Shown: positions 23,982-33,980 of the stretch, piece by piece | How positions within the stretch are numbered: the stretch's first letter is position 1 | How the letters are laid out: every line of letters begins with the position of its first letter | NCBI RefSeq assembly: GCF_900091515.1 | Contig: NZ_LT607410.1 | Location: 1,302,001 to 1,366,000 of the forward strand | DNA from: Micromonospora purpureochromogenes | GTDB taxonomy: Bacteria > Actinomycetota > Actinomycetes > Mycobacteriales > Micromonosporaceae | Direction of reading: 5' to 3' | Length of the DNA: 64,000 nt | Translations under genes and position numbers: made by a program | The notes under the pieces: model-generated | What the model saw: only the letters and a program-made list of their open reading frames with translations | Databases searched by the model: none | Told to the model about the DNA's origin: nothing

Positions 23982-25447
23982 TCGACGAGGACGGCGCACC
24001 CGCCGAGCGGGTGTTGGCGGAGATCCGCGAGCTGCGGGCCCTCGACCGGCCGACGCACGGCGGGCGGCTGTTCGCCTACGTCTACGACCCCGCCGTGCCC
24101 GGCCTGGATGAGCTGGCCGCCGCCGCGCACGCCGCCAGCGCGCACGTCAACGGGCTCGACCCGACCGCCTTCCCGTCCCTGCTGGCGATGGAGAACGCGC
24201 TGGTCGGGGCGGCCGCCCGGCTGCTCGGCGGCGGCCCCGGCACGACCGCTGCGGAGGTTGTCGGCAGCGTCACCAGCGGTGGCACCGAGTCGCTGATCCT
24301 CGCCGTCAAGGCCGCCCGGGACGCCCGCCCCGAGCTGACCGCGCCCCGGATCGTGGTGCCGGCCAGCGGGCACGCCGCCTTCGCCAAGGCCGCCCACCTG
24401 CTCGGGGTCACCCTCGACACGGTGCCCGTCGACCCGAGGACGCTGCGCCCGGCGGCCGCCGACGTGGCCGCCGCGATCCGACCGGAGACGGTGCTGGTCG
24501 CCTGCTCCGCCCCCTCGTACGCGCACGGCGTCATCGACCCGGTGGCGGAGATCGCCGCGGCGGCCGCGGCGGCCGGGGTGCGCTGCCACGTGGATGCCTG
24601 CTTCGGCGGCTGGACGCTGCCCTACCTGCGCCGCCTCGGCGTGCCGGTGCCGCCGTTCGACTTCGCCGTCGACGGGGTCACCTCGATCTCGGTGGACCTG
24701 CACAAGTACGCGTACGCCCCGAAGGGCGTGTCGGTGCTGCTGCACCGCGACCCGGCGCTGCGCGCCCCGCAGTACTTCGCGTACGCGGACTGGCCCGGGT
24801 ACACGATGGTCAACCCGGTGCTCGCCTCGACCCGCTCGGGCGGGCCGATCGCCGCCGCGTACGCCACCCTGCGGCACCTCGGCGACGCCGGCTACCTGCG
24901 GCTGGCCGCCGCGACCCGGGACGCGGTCACCGCGCTGGCCGACACCGTGCGTGGCGTCGACGGGCTGCGGCTGATGGCCGAGCCGGAGTCGACGGTGGTC
25001 TGCTTCACCACCGCCGACCCCGAGCTGGACCTCTTCGTGCTGGTCGACGAGCTGACCGCCCGGGGCTGGCACACCCAGCCCCAGCTCCGGTACGCCGACC
25101 TGCCGGCCAGCGTGCACCTGACCGTGACCGCCTCGGTGGCGCCCCGGGTGGCGGAGTTCGGGCCGGCCCTGGCCGACGCGGTCGCGGCGGCCCGGGCGGC
25201 CGGGCCGGTCCGGTTGCCGGCCGAACTGGCCGCGCTGGCGACCTCGCTGACCCCGGCGGCGCTCACCCCGGAGCTGATCGCCGGGCTTGCCGCCGGCCTC
25301 GGCCTCGGCGGCGGGGCCGGTCCGCTGCCGGACCGGATGGCGACGGTGAACACGCTGCTCGACGCCGCCCCGCCGGCGCTGCGGGAACGGCTGCTGGTCG
25401 AGTTCGTCGGCCTGCTGCAACGCCCCGCCTGGCCGACCGGCGACTGA
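23978..25447 (+). CDS. PLP-dependent lyase, sphingosine-1-phosphate-lyase-like
   Basis: A 489-residue PLP enzyme of the group II decarboxylase fold. It has TSGGTESLILAVKAAR, HVDACFGGW, and the PLP-lysine motif VDLHKYAYAPKG with Lys243. The last motif is typical of sphingosine-1-phosphate lyases, which split a C-C bond in long-chain base phosphates. The C-terminal 80 residues are an extra helical segment (about 405-489). It is coupled to the upstream GPH transporter, so the substrate may be imported. A related amino-acid decarboxylase role cannot be excluded. Confidence 0.75.
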   Translation: MIDEDGAPAERVLAEIRELRALDRPTHGGRLFAYVYDPAVPGLDELAAAAHAASAHVNGLDPTAFPSLLAMENALVGAAARLLGGGPGTTAAEVVGSVTSGGTESLILAVKAARDARPELTAPRIVVPASGHAAFAKAAHLLGVTLDTVPVDPRTLRPAAADVAAAIRPETVLVACSAPSYAHGVIDPVAEIAAAAAAAGVRCHVDACFGGWTLPYLRRLGVPVPPFDFAVDGVTSISVDLHKYAYAPKGVSVLLHRDPALRAPQYFAYADWPGYTMVNPVLASTRSGGPIAAAYATLRHLGDAGYLRLAAATRDAVTALADTVRGVDGLRLMAEPESTVVCFTTADPELDLFVLVDELTARGWHTQPQLRYADLPASVHLTVTASVAPRVAEFGPALADAVAAARAAGPVRLPAELAALATSLTPAALTPELIAGLAAGLGLGGGAGPLPDRMATVNTLLDAAPPALRERLLVEFVGLLQRPAWPTGD

Positions 25448-25452
25448 ACACG

Positions 25453-25487
25453 CCGGTGCCCCGCCCCGAACGGGGGCGGGGCACCGG
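25453..25487. terminator. Bidirectional GC hairpin between convergent genes
   Basis: Fifteen-base arms at 25453-25467 and 25473-25487 are exact inverted repeats around a five-base loop. No T-run follows, as is usual in this kind of genome. It lies between the PLP lyase end (25447) and the end of the sigma-associated gene (25496) and can serve both. Confidence 0.8.
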
Positions 25488-25495
25488 CCGGCCGG

Positions 25496-26716
25496 TCAGA
25501 GCGGGAAGGGGAGCGTCACCCTGTTGTTGCCCTGCGCCAGGTCGCGCCATTGGCGGTCCTGCCCGTCGCAGTGCGACACGATGATGTACCGGGGGTCCAT
25601 GTACTCCTGCCGCGCCCCGCCGGGCACCAGGTGCACGAAGGTGTATTGGCGGGTCTCACCGGCCGGCACCCCGGGCAACAGGCACGCCGGATTGTCGGCC
25701 TCCGCCGCGGGCGACGGATTGCACTTCGCCCAGTCGCCGCCCGCCTCGTCGCCCACGTCCAGCCCGTAGAAGCTGATCTGTTCCGCGTCGCGGGGCCCGG
25801 CGTTGGTGACGGTCAGGACGGTGGTCAGGTACTGCCGGGTGTCGTTGTCGATGAAGGCGCCCAGCTTGTAGGTCATGCTCAGCTTCAGGTCGGTGAGCCG
25901 GGGGTCCTTCCCGAACGTCGTCGGGCCGTCGGTCTGAACGAACCGGTCCCCGTTCCACCGGTACGTCCGCACCTGGTCCCGGACCCAGTACCTCGGAGTG
26001 CGGCAGCACGGCTGGATGTCGGCCACCCGCACCTGGACCGACCCGGCCGGGCTGACCTCCAGCCCGAGGATGTCGTCGAAACCGTCGTTGGTCCGGACGA
26101 CCCGGCCCAGCGTCACGATCCGGCCCTGGGAGTCCCGGTCGAAGGCGACCACCTGCTTCGCCGACGCCTCGCCGTACCGGCAGGCGACCAGGGCGACCGT
26201 CTCGGTGGCCCCGTCGCCGTCCACGTCCCCATGGCCGAGTTCGGCGTCGGCCAACACCGGCACAAAGTCCGTCGCGCTGCTGCGCAGCCGCACGTCCGAG
26301 GTCGTGCAGCTCTTCGGGACCAGCGACGGCCAGTCCGGGAGGTCCACGCGGGCGGCGAGCAGCTGCGCCCGGCTGATCCGGCCGTCCGGAGCCTCCGGGC
26401 CAGCCGTCGCGGTCGCGGTCGCGCTCGGCGACCCGGTCGCGGACGGCGTGGGCGACGGGGCCGACGTCGGCGGGGCGGTCGGGTCGATGGACTGCCCCGG
26501 TACCGGCTTGGGCCGCTCGCCGTTCAGCGTCGCGTTGGCGACGACCGGGGCCGCCACCAGCACGACCGCCGCGGCGGCCGCGGCCACCATCGCCGTGCGG
26601 CGACGCCGGCGCAGGGTGCGCCGGGCCTGGTCGGGACCAGGACCGGCGACCCGGGTGGTCACGTCGTTGCGGTACGCGGCGAACCGCTCCCGCAGTCGCG
26701 GATCGACGTCAGACAT
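25496..26716 (-). CDS. Membrane-anchored protein coupled to ECF sigma factor (putative sensor/anti-sigma)
   Basis: A 406-residue protein with a short Arg-rich cytoplasmic N-terminus (about 1-42), one TM helix (about 43-62, AAAAAAVVLVAAPVVANA), a Pro/Thr/Ser stalk, then a large extracellular domain containing DVDGDGATETVALVAC, an FG-GAP-like calcium-type loop, and paired Cys. The gene overlaps the 3' end of the ECF sigma gene by eight bases, so they are co-translated. By analogy with SigE-family loci it may hold or sense signals for the sigma factor, but no canonical zinc anti-sigma motif (HxxxCxxC) is visible. Confidence 0.65.
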   Translation of the reverse strand: MSDVDPRLRERFAAYRNDVTTRVAGPGPDQARRTLRRRRRTAMVAAAAAAVVLVAAPVVANATLNGERPKPVPGQSIDPTAPPTSAPSPTPSATGSPSATATATAGPEAPDGRISRAQLLAARVDLPDWPSLVPKSCTTSDVRLRSSATDFVPVLADAELGHGDVDGDGATETVALVACRYGEASAKQVVAFDRDSQGRIVTLGRVVRTNDGFDDILGLEVSPAGSVQVRVADIQPCCRTPRYWVRDQVRTYRWNGDRFVQTDGPTTFGKDPRLTDLKLSMTYKLGAFIDNDTRQYLTTVLTVTNAGPRDAEQISFYGLDVGDEAGGDWAKCNPSPAAEADNPACLLPGVPAGETRQYTFVHLVPGGARQEYMDPRYIIVSHCDGQDRQWRDLAQGNNRVTLPFPL

Positions 26717-27275
26717 CGCACACCCCCTCGGTGTTCTCGTCGAGCAGTCCGGCCAGCGCGGTCCGGCCGCGGTGCAGCCAGGACTTGACCGTGCCCTCGG
26801 CCACCCCTTCCTCGGCGGCGATCTGGTTGACCGACAGGTCGGCCAGGTAATGCAGGACGACCGCTCGCCGATGGTTGGCGGGCAGCTTCGCCAGCGCCGC
26901 GTCGATGGCCACCCGGTCGGGCGTCGGACCGGCCACCTCGGCCTCGGTCCGCCGCTGCCGGAGCAGGTGGCTGCGAGCGATGCGCAGCCGCCGCCAGCGG
27001 CTGCGGGCCAGGTTCCAGGCGACCTGGCGGACCCAGGCCACCGGATCGTCGTACCGGACCAGGCGGTCCCAGCGGGCCAGCGCCCGGCAGAACGCCTCCT
27101 GGGCCAGGTCCTGCGCCTGCCCCAGATCACCGGTGTACGCGCAGAGCTGCGTGGTCACGGCACGGAAGTGCGCGTGGTAGAAGTCGTCGAAGGTGATCGC
27201 CGGCTGGAGCAACCGGTCCGTCGCGCCGAGCGTCCCCGGTGGTTCGTTGGCGCGGGCTCCCATCACTGCTGTCAC
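26709..27275 (-). CDS. ECF RNA polymerase sigma factor, SigE family
   Basis: A 188-residue group 4 sigma factor. Region 2 is [20 protein letters not shown], then [14 protein letters not shown] with [16 protein letters not shown]; region 4 is [19 protein letters not shown], then [20 protein letters not shown] 27275 is preceded by GGGGAGG at a short spacing; an ATG at 27263 is also possible. It binds core polymerase and directs transcription of a stress or envelope regulon. The membrane protein gene overlaps its end. A likely self-recognised promoter lies at 27319-27348. Confidence 0.88.
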   Translation of the reverse strand: MTAVMGARANEPPGTLGATDRLLQPAITFDDFYHAHFRAVTTQLCAYTGDLGQAQDLAQEAFCRALARWDRLVRYDDPVAWVRQVAWNLARSRWRRLRIARSHLLRQRRTEAEVAGPTPDRVAIDAALAKLPANHRRAVVLHYLADLSVNQIAAEEGVAEGTVKSWLHRGRTALAGLLDENTEGVCDV

Positions 27276-27318
27276 TGCCCCTCCCCGTTGCCGTCGGGCC
27301 GGTGTGCCCTGGGCGCCG

Positions 27319-27348
27319 GTAACACTCCATGCCATCGGTGGAGGTTGC
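27319..27348 (-). promoter_or_regulatory. Candidate ECF autoregulatory promoter
   Basis: On the minus strand GCAACC, 17 bases, then GTGTTAC precedes the sigma gene start by about 44 bases. Elements of this form (an AACC-type -35 and a GT-rich -10) precede many ECF sigma genes that transcribe themselves. The match is by eye, and the exact consensus of this sigma group is not known to me with certainty. Confidence 0.4.
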
Positions 27349-27453
27349 AGCCCTTCCTGCCATGAACCCGACTGTTTCCGGCGCAACCCGCCGCCGCGGA
27401 GCGTGCCACCGGACCTGTGGTTGACTGTCGGTGGAGACAGGAGGGGGGCGGTC

Positions 27454-28032
27454 GTGCAGCTGCCGGGAGTGCTCGGCGAGCCGATCCGGTTCGTGCTGAA
27501 CTGGGGCCGCCGCTACTCGCTCTGGGTCTTCAACTTCGGCCTGGCCTGCTGCGCGATCGAGTTCATCGCCACCAGCATGGGGCGGCACGATTTCATCCGG
27601 CTGGGCGTGATCCCGTTCGCCCACGGCCCTCGGCAGGCCGACCTGATGGTGGTCTCCGGCACGGTCACCGACAAGATGGCCCCGGCGATCAAGCGCCTTT
27701 ACGACCAGATGCCCGAGCCGAAGTACGTGATCTCGTTCGGCGCCTGCTCCAACTGCGGCGGCCCGTACTGGGACTCGTACTCGGTGACCAAGGGCGTCGA
27801 CCAGCTCATCCCGGTCGACGTCTACGTGCCCGGCTGTCCGCCACGGCCGGAGGCGCTGCTGCACGGCATCCTCCGCCTTCAGGAGAAGATCGCCGCCGAG
27901 CAGTCCGGTATCGGCGGCGTGGCCCGCCCCGACGCGCTCGCCTCGCCGGCGGACGCCGCGCCGCGCCCGGACTCCCCACCCCGCTCCGTCAGCTCGCTCA
28001 CCTCCCCGCCGGTCCGTCCGCCGGCGTCCTGA
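27454..28032 (+). CDS. nuoB: NADH-quinone oxidoreductase subunit B
   Basis: A 192-residue NuoB, which holds the N2 iron-sulfur cluster that passes electrons to quinone. The four ligands are in place: Cys32 and Cys33 (ACCAIEF), Cys98 (FGACSNCGG) and Cys128 ([12 protein letters not shown]); the spacing matches other NuoB proteins. The last 40 residues are a Pro/Ser/Ala extension not typical of the family. GTG 27454 has AGGAGG nine bases upstream. It is the first of nine nuo genes in an incomplete locus. NuoD, its partner at the quinone site, is not encoded nearby. Confidence 0.92.
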   Translation: MQLPGVLGEPIRFVLNWGRRYSLWVFNFGLACCAIEFIATSMGRHDFIRLGVIPFAHGPRQADLMVVSGTVTDKMAPAIKRLYDQMPEPKYVISFGACSNCGGPYWDSYSVTKGVDQLIPVDVYVPGCPPRPEALLHGILRLQEKIAAEQSGIGGVARPDALASPADAAPRPDSPPRSVSSLTSPPVRPPAS

Positions 28033-28094
28033 CCCGCCACCCGGCCCACCCGGCCGACCCGCTCGGATGAGCGCCGCGGCTGGCGGCCGGGGGT

Positions 28095-28100
28095 TAGCCT
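28095..28100 (+). promoter_or_regulatory. -10 box of leaderless DUF2252 gene
   Basis: TAGCCT ends seven bases before ATG 28108. This shows that the DUF2252 gene has its own promoter and is not simply part of a nuo operon. Confidence 0.55.
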
Positions 28101-28107
28101 GCGGTCC

Positions 28108-29424
28108 ATGACCCAGTCCGCGGAGCAGCGTTCCGCCTTCATCGTCGACGTGCTCACCGAGGAGTTCGGTGCGTCGATGGCACTCGACCCGGCGGCCTTC
28201 CGCCGCAAGTTCCGCAAGATGGCCGCCTCCCCGTTCGCCTTCTACCGGGGCAGCGCGTCCCTGTTCTACGCCGACCAGCGCGGCGACTTCGCCGACGAGG
28301 CGTTCCTCGACGAGTGGACCAGCCGGGTGTGGATCCACGGCGACCTGCACGCGGAGAACTTCGGCACCTACATGAACGGCTCCGGGCAGCTGGTGTTCAA
28401 CGTCAACGACTTCGACGAGGCGTACGTCGGGCCGTTCTCCTGGGACCTCAAGCGCCTGGCGGCCAGCGTGGCCCTGCTCTGCTACGCCAAGGCCCTGTCC
28501 GACCAGGTGATCAGCGACCTGGTCGCCCGGTTCGCCCGGTCGTACCTGACCGAGCTGCGGGCCATCGCGGCCGGCGGGGACGACGCGATCGGCTCGATCA
28601 CCCTGGACAACGCCGACGGCGTGCTGCGCCGGGTGCTGCAGCAGGCCCGGCTCAACACCCGGGTGGACCTGCTCGCCACGCAGACGACCATCGACAACTA
28701 CGAGCGCCGCTTCTCCCTCGGTGACGGGGTGTTCGAGATCGACGCGGCCACCCGGAAAAGGGTCTGCGCGGCCTTCGAGCACTACCTGACCACGCTGCCC
28801 GAGACCACCGCGCGGCTGCGTCCGGTCGCGGCCCAGATCAAGGACGTGGTGCTGCGCAAGGGTGTGGGCATCGGCTCGGCCGGGCTGCCGTCGTACAACC
28901 TGCTGCTGGAGGGGCACACCCAGGCGCTGGAGAACGACGTCGTGATCTACATGAAGCAGGCGCAGGTGCCCGCGGTGGCCCGGCACATCGACGACGAGCG
29001 GGTCCGCGGCTACTTCCGGCACCAGGGCCACCGTACGGCCGAGTCGCAGCGGGCACTGCAGGCGCACGCCGACCCGTGGCTGGGCTTCACCGAGCTGGAC
29101 GGGACCGGCCAGCTCGTCGCCGAGGTCTCCCCGTACGCCGCCGACCTGGACTGGGCGGACGTCAACGAGCCGGACGAGCTGGCCGGGGTGCTGAGCGACC
29201 TGGGCCGGGCGGTGGCCCGGATGCACTCGGTCGCCGACGACGAGTCCAGCCACGACCTGGTGGACTACTCCACCGAGGAGTCGATCGTGGCGGCGGTCGA
29301 CGCCGACGAGGCGGGCTTCGTCGCCCACCTCGTCGACTTCGCGCACGGGTACGGCGTCCGGACGCGGGAGGACCACCAGCTCTTCGTGGACCTGTTCCGC
29401 AACGGCCGCCTGCCCGGTATCTGA
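28108..29424 (+). CDS. DUF2252 kinase-like protein
   Basis: A 438-residue DUF2252 protein. The family has an aminoglycoside-phosphotransferase-like fold; visible motifs are FYRGSASLFY near the N-terminus, WIHGDLHAENFGTY with the HGDLHxxN catalytic-loop pattern, and VNDFDEAYVGPFSWDL, equivalent to the metal-binding loop. Substrate unknown. It starts leaderless at ATG 28108 after a TAGCCT box. It separates nuoB from nuoC and has no known tie to respiration, so its place here is probably an insertion into the locus. Confidence 0.82.
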   Translation: MTQSAEQRSAFIVDVLTEEFGASMALDPAAFRRKFRKMAASPFAFYRGSASLFYADQRGDFADEAFLDEWTSRVWIHGDLHAENFGTYMNGSGQLVFNVNDFDEAYVGPFSWDLKRLAASVALLCYAKALSDQVISDLVARFARSYLTELRAIAAGGDDAIGSITLDNADGVLRRVLQQARLNTRVDLLATQTTIDNYERRFSLGDGVFEIDAATRKRVCAAFEHYLTTLPETTARLRPVAAQIKDVVLRKGVGIGSAGLPSYNLLLEGHTQALENDVVIYMKQAQVPAVARHIDDERVRGYFRHQGHRTAESQRALQAHADPWLGFTELDGTGQLVAEVSPYAADLDWADVNEPDELAGVLSDLGRAVARMHSVADDESSHDLVDYSTEESIVAAVDADEAGFVAHLVDFAHGYGVRTREDHQLFVDLFRNGRLPGI

Positions 29425-29437
29425 GGCGTCCGCCGGC

Positions 29438-30493
29438 TCAGGCGGTGAAGTCGAGCACCGTCTTGATGTCTCCGCCGGTGTGGGTGTACGCCTCGGCGTA
29501 CGCCGACACCGGCACCCGGCGGGTGACCAGCGAGTTCAGCCAGGACTGGTCGGCCCGGGCGAGCGCCTGGGCGGCCAGGTCCCAGTGCCGCCGGTTGGCG
29601 TTCACCGACCCGAAGACCACGTTGTTCTCCAGTACCAGGTCCCGGTTGAGCGCGCCCGCGTCGAAGTCCATGGTCCGGCCGCCGCTGGAGACGCCGGTCA
29701 GGCAGACGATGCCGATCGGCCCGGCCTTGCGCATCGCGTCCAGCAGCACCGGCGGCGCGCCGGTGCACTCGACCACCACGTCCGGTTCGAAGTCCAGCTC
29801 GGCCACCGGCACGGTGTGGTACGTCGCGCCCAGCGCCCGGACCAGGTCCGGCTTCGGGCCGGTGGTGTTCCGGTCGAGAACGTGCACCGCCAGGCCGCGC
29901 TGGGTGGCCAGCAGCGCGGCCAGCAGGCCGATCGGTCCGGCGCCGGTGACCAGCGCGGTCTGCGGCTTCCACTCGGCGCGGGCGCCGATCCGCTCGATGT
30001 GGTCCCAGGCCTTCGCCACCACGCTGGTCGGTTCCAGCAGCATGCCGACCGGGGCGAGGGCCGGGTCCAGGCCGACGGCGAACTTCGGTTGGATCCGCCA
30101 CCGGTCCCGGGCGAAGCCGGGCAGGCCCTTGATGCCGTGCTCGGTGTACCGCCCGTTGCGGCACATGTCCCACTCGTCGACCGCACAGTTCGGGCAGGGC
30201 ACCGGGTCGGGGCGTCGGACCACGCCCGCCACCAGGTCGCCGGGTTGCAGGGTGCCGGTCGGGTCCTCCAGCACCCGGCCCAGCGACTCGTGCCCGAGCA
30301 CCAGCCGCTCCTGGCCGGGCGGGGCCTCGCCGTACTCGCCCGCGGCGATCTCCAGATCGGTGCCGCAGATGCCGACCGCCAGCGCCTCGACCAGGATCGC
30401 GCCCTCCTCGGGCGCCGGCTCGGGCCAGTCGTCGACGAGTCGCAGCGAGTCGGGCATTCCGGGAGTCACAGTGACAGCGCGCACGGTGACCAT
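29438..30493 (-). CDS. Zinc-dependent MDR dehydrogenase, glucose-1-dehydrogenase-like
   Basis: A 351-residue medium-chain dehydrogenase. Catalytic-zinc residues are in GICGTDLEI and LVLGHESLGRV. The structural-zinc region PCPNCAVDEWDMC has only three Cys, with Asp where another Cys is usual, a feature of archaeal-type glucose dehydrogenases. The cofactor loop is VTGAGPIGLLAA. The likely reaction is NAD(P)-linked oxidation of a sugar. It lies on the minus strand between DUF2252 and nuoC, and its ATG 30493 is preceded by GGAGG. It is divergent from nuoC (98-base gap). Confidence 0.82.
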   Translation of the reverse strand: MVTVRAVTVTPGMPDSLRLVDDWPEPAPEEGAILVEALAVGICGTDLEIAAGEYGEAPPGQERLVLGHESLGRVLEDPTGTLQPGDLVAGVVRRPDPVPCPNCAVDEWDMCRNGRYTEHGIKGLPGFARDRWRIQPKFAVGLDPALAPVGMLLEPTSVVAKAWDHIERIGARAEWKPQTALVTGAGPIGLLAALLATQRGLAVHVLDRNTTGPKPDLVRALGATYHTVPVAELDFEPDVVVECTGAPPVLLDAMRKAGPIGIVCLTGVSSGGRTMDFDAGALNRDLVLENNVVFGSVNANRRHWDLAAQALARADQSWLNSLVTRRVPVSAYAEAYTHTGGDIKTVLDFTA

Positions 30494-30577
30494 CTTTCCC
30501 CCTCCGGCGGCCACCCGCCGGGTAAAGCGGCCAGATGCCCGCCCGGGCGGCCCGACACGGCCGTGGGCCGGCGGCCC

Positions 30578-30583
30578 TAGGAT
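30578..30583 (+). promoter_or_regulatory. -10 box of leaderless nuoC
   Basis: TAGGAT ends exactly seven bases before the nuoC ATG at 30591. It implies that nuoC-nuoH are transcribed separately from nuoB. Confidence 0.55.
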
Positions 30584-30590
30584 CAGCGGC

Positions 30591-31373
30591 ATGACTCCGG
30601 AAGAGGTCGGCCAGCGGGTGGTCGCGCTGCTGGCGCCGGTCGAGGCCACCGCGTCGGTCTCCGGCGGTCAGTCCCACGCCCGCGCCACCGTCGACGTACC
30701 CCTCGCGAGCTGGGCGGACGCTTTGCGCGCGGCGCGCGACGACGCCGAGCTGGCCTGCGACTTCTTCGACTGGCTCTCCGCCGTGGACGAGCTGGCCGCC
30801 GGGTTCGACGTGGTGGTCCACCTCTGGTCGACCACCCGCCGGCACGGGGTGCTGCTGCGCACCCGGGTGCCCCGCGAGTCGCCGACGGTGGCCTCGGTGG
30901 TCGAGCTCTGGCCGGGCGCCGCCTGGCACGAGCGGGAGACCCACGAGATGTTCGGCATCGACTTCGCCGGCCACCCCGGGCTGGCCCCGCTGCTGCTGCC
31001 GCCGGAGTTCGAGGGGCACCCGCTGCGCAAGGAGTTCGTGCTCGCCTCCCGGGTGGCCAAGCCCTGGCCGGGGGCGAAGGAGCCGGGCGAGTCGGAGGCC
31101 GGCGGCGGTCGCCGGCCGATCCGGCCGCCGGGCGTACCCGCGCCGGGGGAGTGGGGCACCACGCCGACGCCCGCCGGGGCGGCCGGGGTGGGCGAGGGGC
31201 CGCGCGGCGGTGTCCCGGCCCGTCCGGCCCGGGAGCGGCCCGCCCGGCCGGCTCCGGGCGCGCGGGCGGCGCGTACCCCGACGGCCGGGGCGACCGGCGA
31301 CGGCCCGGCGGCGGCCGGAGAGCCCGCGACCGGCGACCGCCCGGCGCCGCGCGACGAGGAAGGTACGGCCTGA
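30591..31373 (+). CDS. nuoC: NADH-quinone oxidoreductase subunit C with long tail
   Basis: A 260-residue NuoC, part of the peripheral arm. The core is visible to about residue 160 with the signature WHERETHEMFGIDFAGHP and HPLRKEF. The remaining 100 residues are a low-complexity Pro/Ala/Gly/Arg tail that ordinary NuoC lacks. ATG 30591 is leaderless, seven bases after TAGGAT. The stop overlaps the nuoH start (TGATG). The normal partner NuoD is missing from the locus. Confidence 0.9.
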   Translation: MTPEEVGQRVVALLAPVEATASVSGGQSHARATVDVPLASWADALRAARDDAELACDFFDWLSAVDELAAGFDVVVHLWSTTRRHGVLLRTRVPRESPTVASVVELWPGAAWHERETHEMFGIDFAGHPGLAPLLLPPEFEGHPLRKEFVLASRVAKPWPGAKEPGESEAGGGRRPIRPPGVPAPGEWGTTPTPAGAAGVGEGPRGGVPARPARERPARPAPGARAARTPTAGATGDGPAAAGEPATGDRPAPRDEEGTA

Positions 31374-32335
31374 TGCCCACCTGGTTGGAGCTGGTGATCC
31401 GGGTCGGTGGCGTGCTGGTCGCCTTCCTCACCCTGCCGCTGGTGGTCGGCCAGGCCGAGCACAAGGTGATGGCGCACATGCAGGGCCGGCTCGGCCCGAT
31501 GTACGCGGGCGGCTTCCACGGCTGGGCGCAGCTGGTCGCCGACGGGGTGAAGTTCGTGCAGAAGGAGGACGTCACCCCGCGCGAGGCGGACCGGGCGGTG
31601 TTCCGGCTCGCCCCGGTGGTGGCCCTGGTGCCCTACCTGCTGGTCCTGCTGGTCATCCCGCTCGGCCCGGACGACCTGGTCGGGCAGCCGCTGGACATCG
31701 GCCTCTTCTTCGTCCTCGCCGTGGTGGGCGTGGGCGTGGTCGCGGTGCTGATGTCGGCCTGGGCCTCGGCCAACAAGTACAGCCTGCTCGGCGGCCTGCG
31801 CGGGGCGGCCCAGCTGCTCGGCTACGAGCTGCCGCTGGTGCTCTCCGCCGCCTCGGTGGCGATGGCGGCGGGCACGCTCAGCCTCTCCGGCATCGTCGAG
31901 GCGTGGCAGCCCTGGTGGCTGCTCTGGCAGGCGCCCGCGATGTTCGTCTTCTTCGTCGCCGGGCTGGCCGAGATCCGGCGGCCCCCGTTCGACATGCCGA
32001 TCGCCGACTCCGAGCTGGTCTTCGGCTACATGACCGAGTACACCGGCCTGCGCTTCGCCTTCTTCCTGCTCGCCGAGTACGTCGGCATCGTGGTGATCGC
32101 CGCGCTGACCACCGTGCTCTTCCTCGGCGGCTGGCAGGGCCCGTTCGCCGACGGTCAGCTCGGCTGGCTGTGGACGCTGCTGAAGGTCTTCGCGGTCTCG
32201 TTCGTGATCATCTGGCTGCGGGTCTCGTACCCGCGGCTGCGGGAGGACCAGCTGCAACGCCTCTGCTGGCTGGTGCTGGTGCCGCTCTCCCTGGCCCAGC
32301 TGGTCCTCACCGCCGCCGTGCGCGTCGCGCTCTAG
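31373..32335 (+). CDS. nuoH: NADH-quinone oxidoreductase subunit H
   Basis: A 320-residue membrane subunit with about eight TM helices. NuoH forms the quinone entry chamber and links the peripheral and membrane arms. Signatures: AEHKVMAHMQGRLGPMYAGG, WASANKYSLLGGLRGAAQ, LAEIRRPPFDMPIADSELV and YMTEYTGLRFAFFLLAEY. The conserved acidic loop (EIRRPPFDMPEAE-type) reads IADSELV here, with Ala for one Glu. It overlaps nuoC by three bases. A convergent GST-family gene follows. Confidence 0.93.
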   Translation: MPTWLELVIRVGGVLVAFLTLPLVVGQAEHKVMAHMQGRLGPMYAGGFHGWAQLVADGVKFVQKEDVTPREADRAVFRLAPVVALVPYLLVLLVIPLGPDDLVGQPLDIGLFFVLAVVGVGVVAVLMSAWASANKYSLLGGLRGAAQLLGYELPLVLSAASVAMAAGTLSLSGIVEAWQPWWLLWQAPAMFVFFVAGLAEIRRPPFDMPIADSELVFGYMTEYTGLRFAFFLLAEYVGIVVIAALTTVLFLGGWQGPFADGQLGWLWTLLKVFAVSFVIIWLRVSYPRLREDQLQRLCWLVLVPLSLAQLVLTAAVRVAL

Positions 32336-32345
32336 CGGACTCCGC

Positions 32346-33383
<1,038 letters not shown>

Positions 33384-33496
33384 GTCGCCCCCTGGAGTCC
33401 GTTCGTCGTGTCCCGTTCCATCTTTGCCGATCTCCCGCGCCCCGGCCCGGTGACTCCGTGGTCCCACGGCCGCACTTCGCCCCGGCGCGCCCCGGC

Positions 33497-33502
33497 TAGG
33501 CT
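33497..33502 (+). promoter_or_regulatory. -10 box of leaderless SnoaL-like gene
   Basis: TAGGCT ends six bases before GTG 33509, with no ribosome site between. Confidence 0.5.
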
Positions 33503-33508
33503 GCCCGG

Positions 33509-33916
33509 GTGATCGATCTGGAGGCGCTGGCGCGGCGGTTCGTCGCCGACGTGTGGAACGGCGGGCGCGAGGAGTCCGTGTACGAGCTGATCGGGGCGGA
33601 CTGCCCGGGGCTCGGCGGGGCCGGGCCGGAGGCGACGCTGGCCTGGCACCGGGACCGCCGGGCGGCCTTCCCCGACCTGCGCTACAAGATCGTTGACGTG
33701 GTGGCCACCGGCGACCGGGTGGCGGTGCGCTGGCGGGCGGCCGGCACCCAGGCCGGGCAGTTCGGGCCGGTGCCGCCGACCGGGCAGGTGGTCAGCTACT
33801 CGGGGGCGACGTTCCTGCGCTTCGACACCCAGGGGCGGATCGTCGACGTATGGAGCGTCAACGAGCTGTTCCAGCTCCTCCAGCAGCTCGGCGTGGAGAT
33901 GCTGCCGCCGACCTGA
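33509..33916 (+). CDS. SnoaL-like NTF2-fold protein
   Basis: A 135-residue protein of the NTF2/SnoaL superfamily: FVADVWNGGREESVYELI at the N-terminus, WHRDRRAAFPDLRYKIVDVV in the middle, and VWSVNELFQLLQQLG at the end. Family members are polyketide cyclases, isomerases or binding proteins; the reaction here is unknown. GTG 33509 is leaderless. It stands alone between the GST-like gene and nuoI. Confidence 0.78.
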   Translation: MIDLEALARRFVADVWNGGREESVYELIGADCPGLGGAGPEATLAWHRDRRAAFPDLRYKIVDVVATGDRVAVRWRAAGTQAGQFGPVPPTGQVVSYSGATFLRFDTQGRIVDVWSVNELFQLLQQLGVEMLPPT

Positions 33917-33980
33917 CCCGGCGCCCGGCGCCTCGCTCGCCGGCTCCGTCACTCACGGTCACCTCGCCGGCGACGCGAGG

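Noticed and set aside
28108..29424. Missing NuoD hidden in the gene between nuoB and nuoC
   Set aside because: The protein has DUF2252 motifs (HGDLHAENFG) and no NuoD signatures, and it has its own leaderless promoter.
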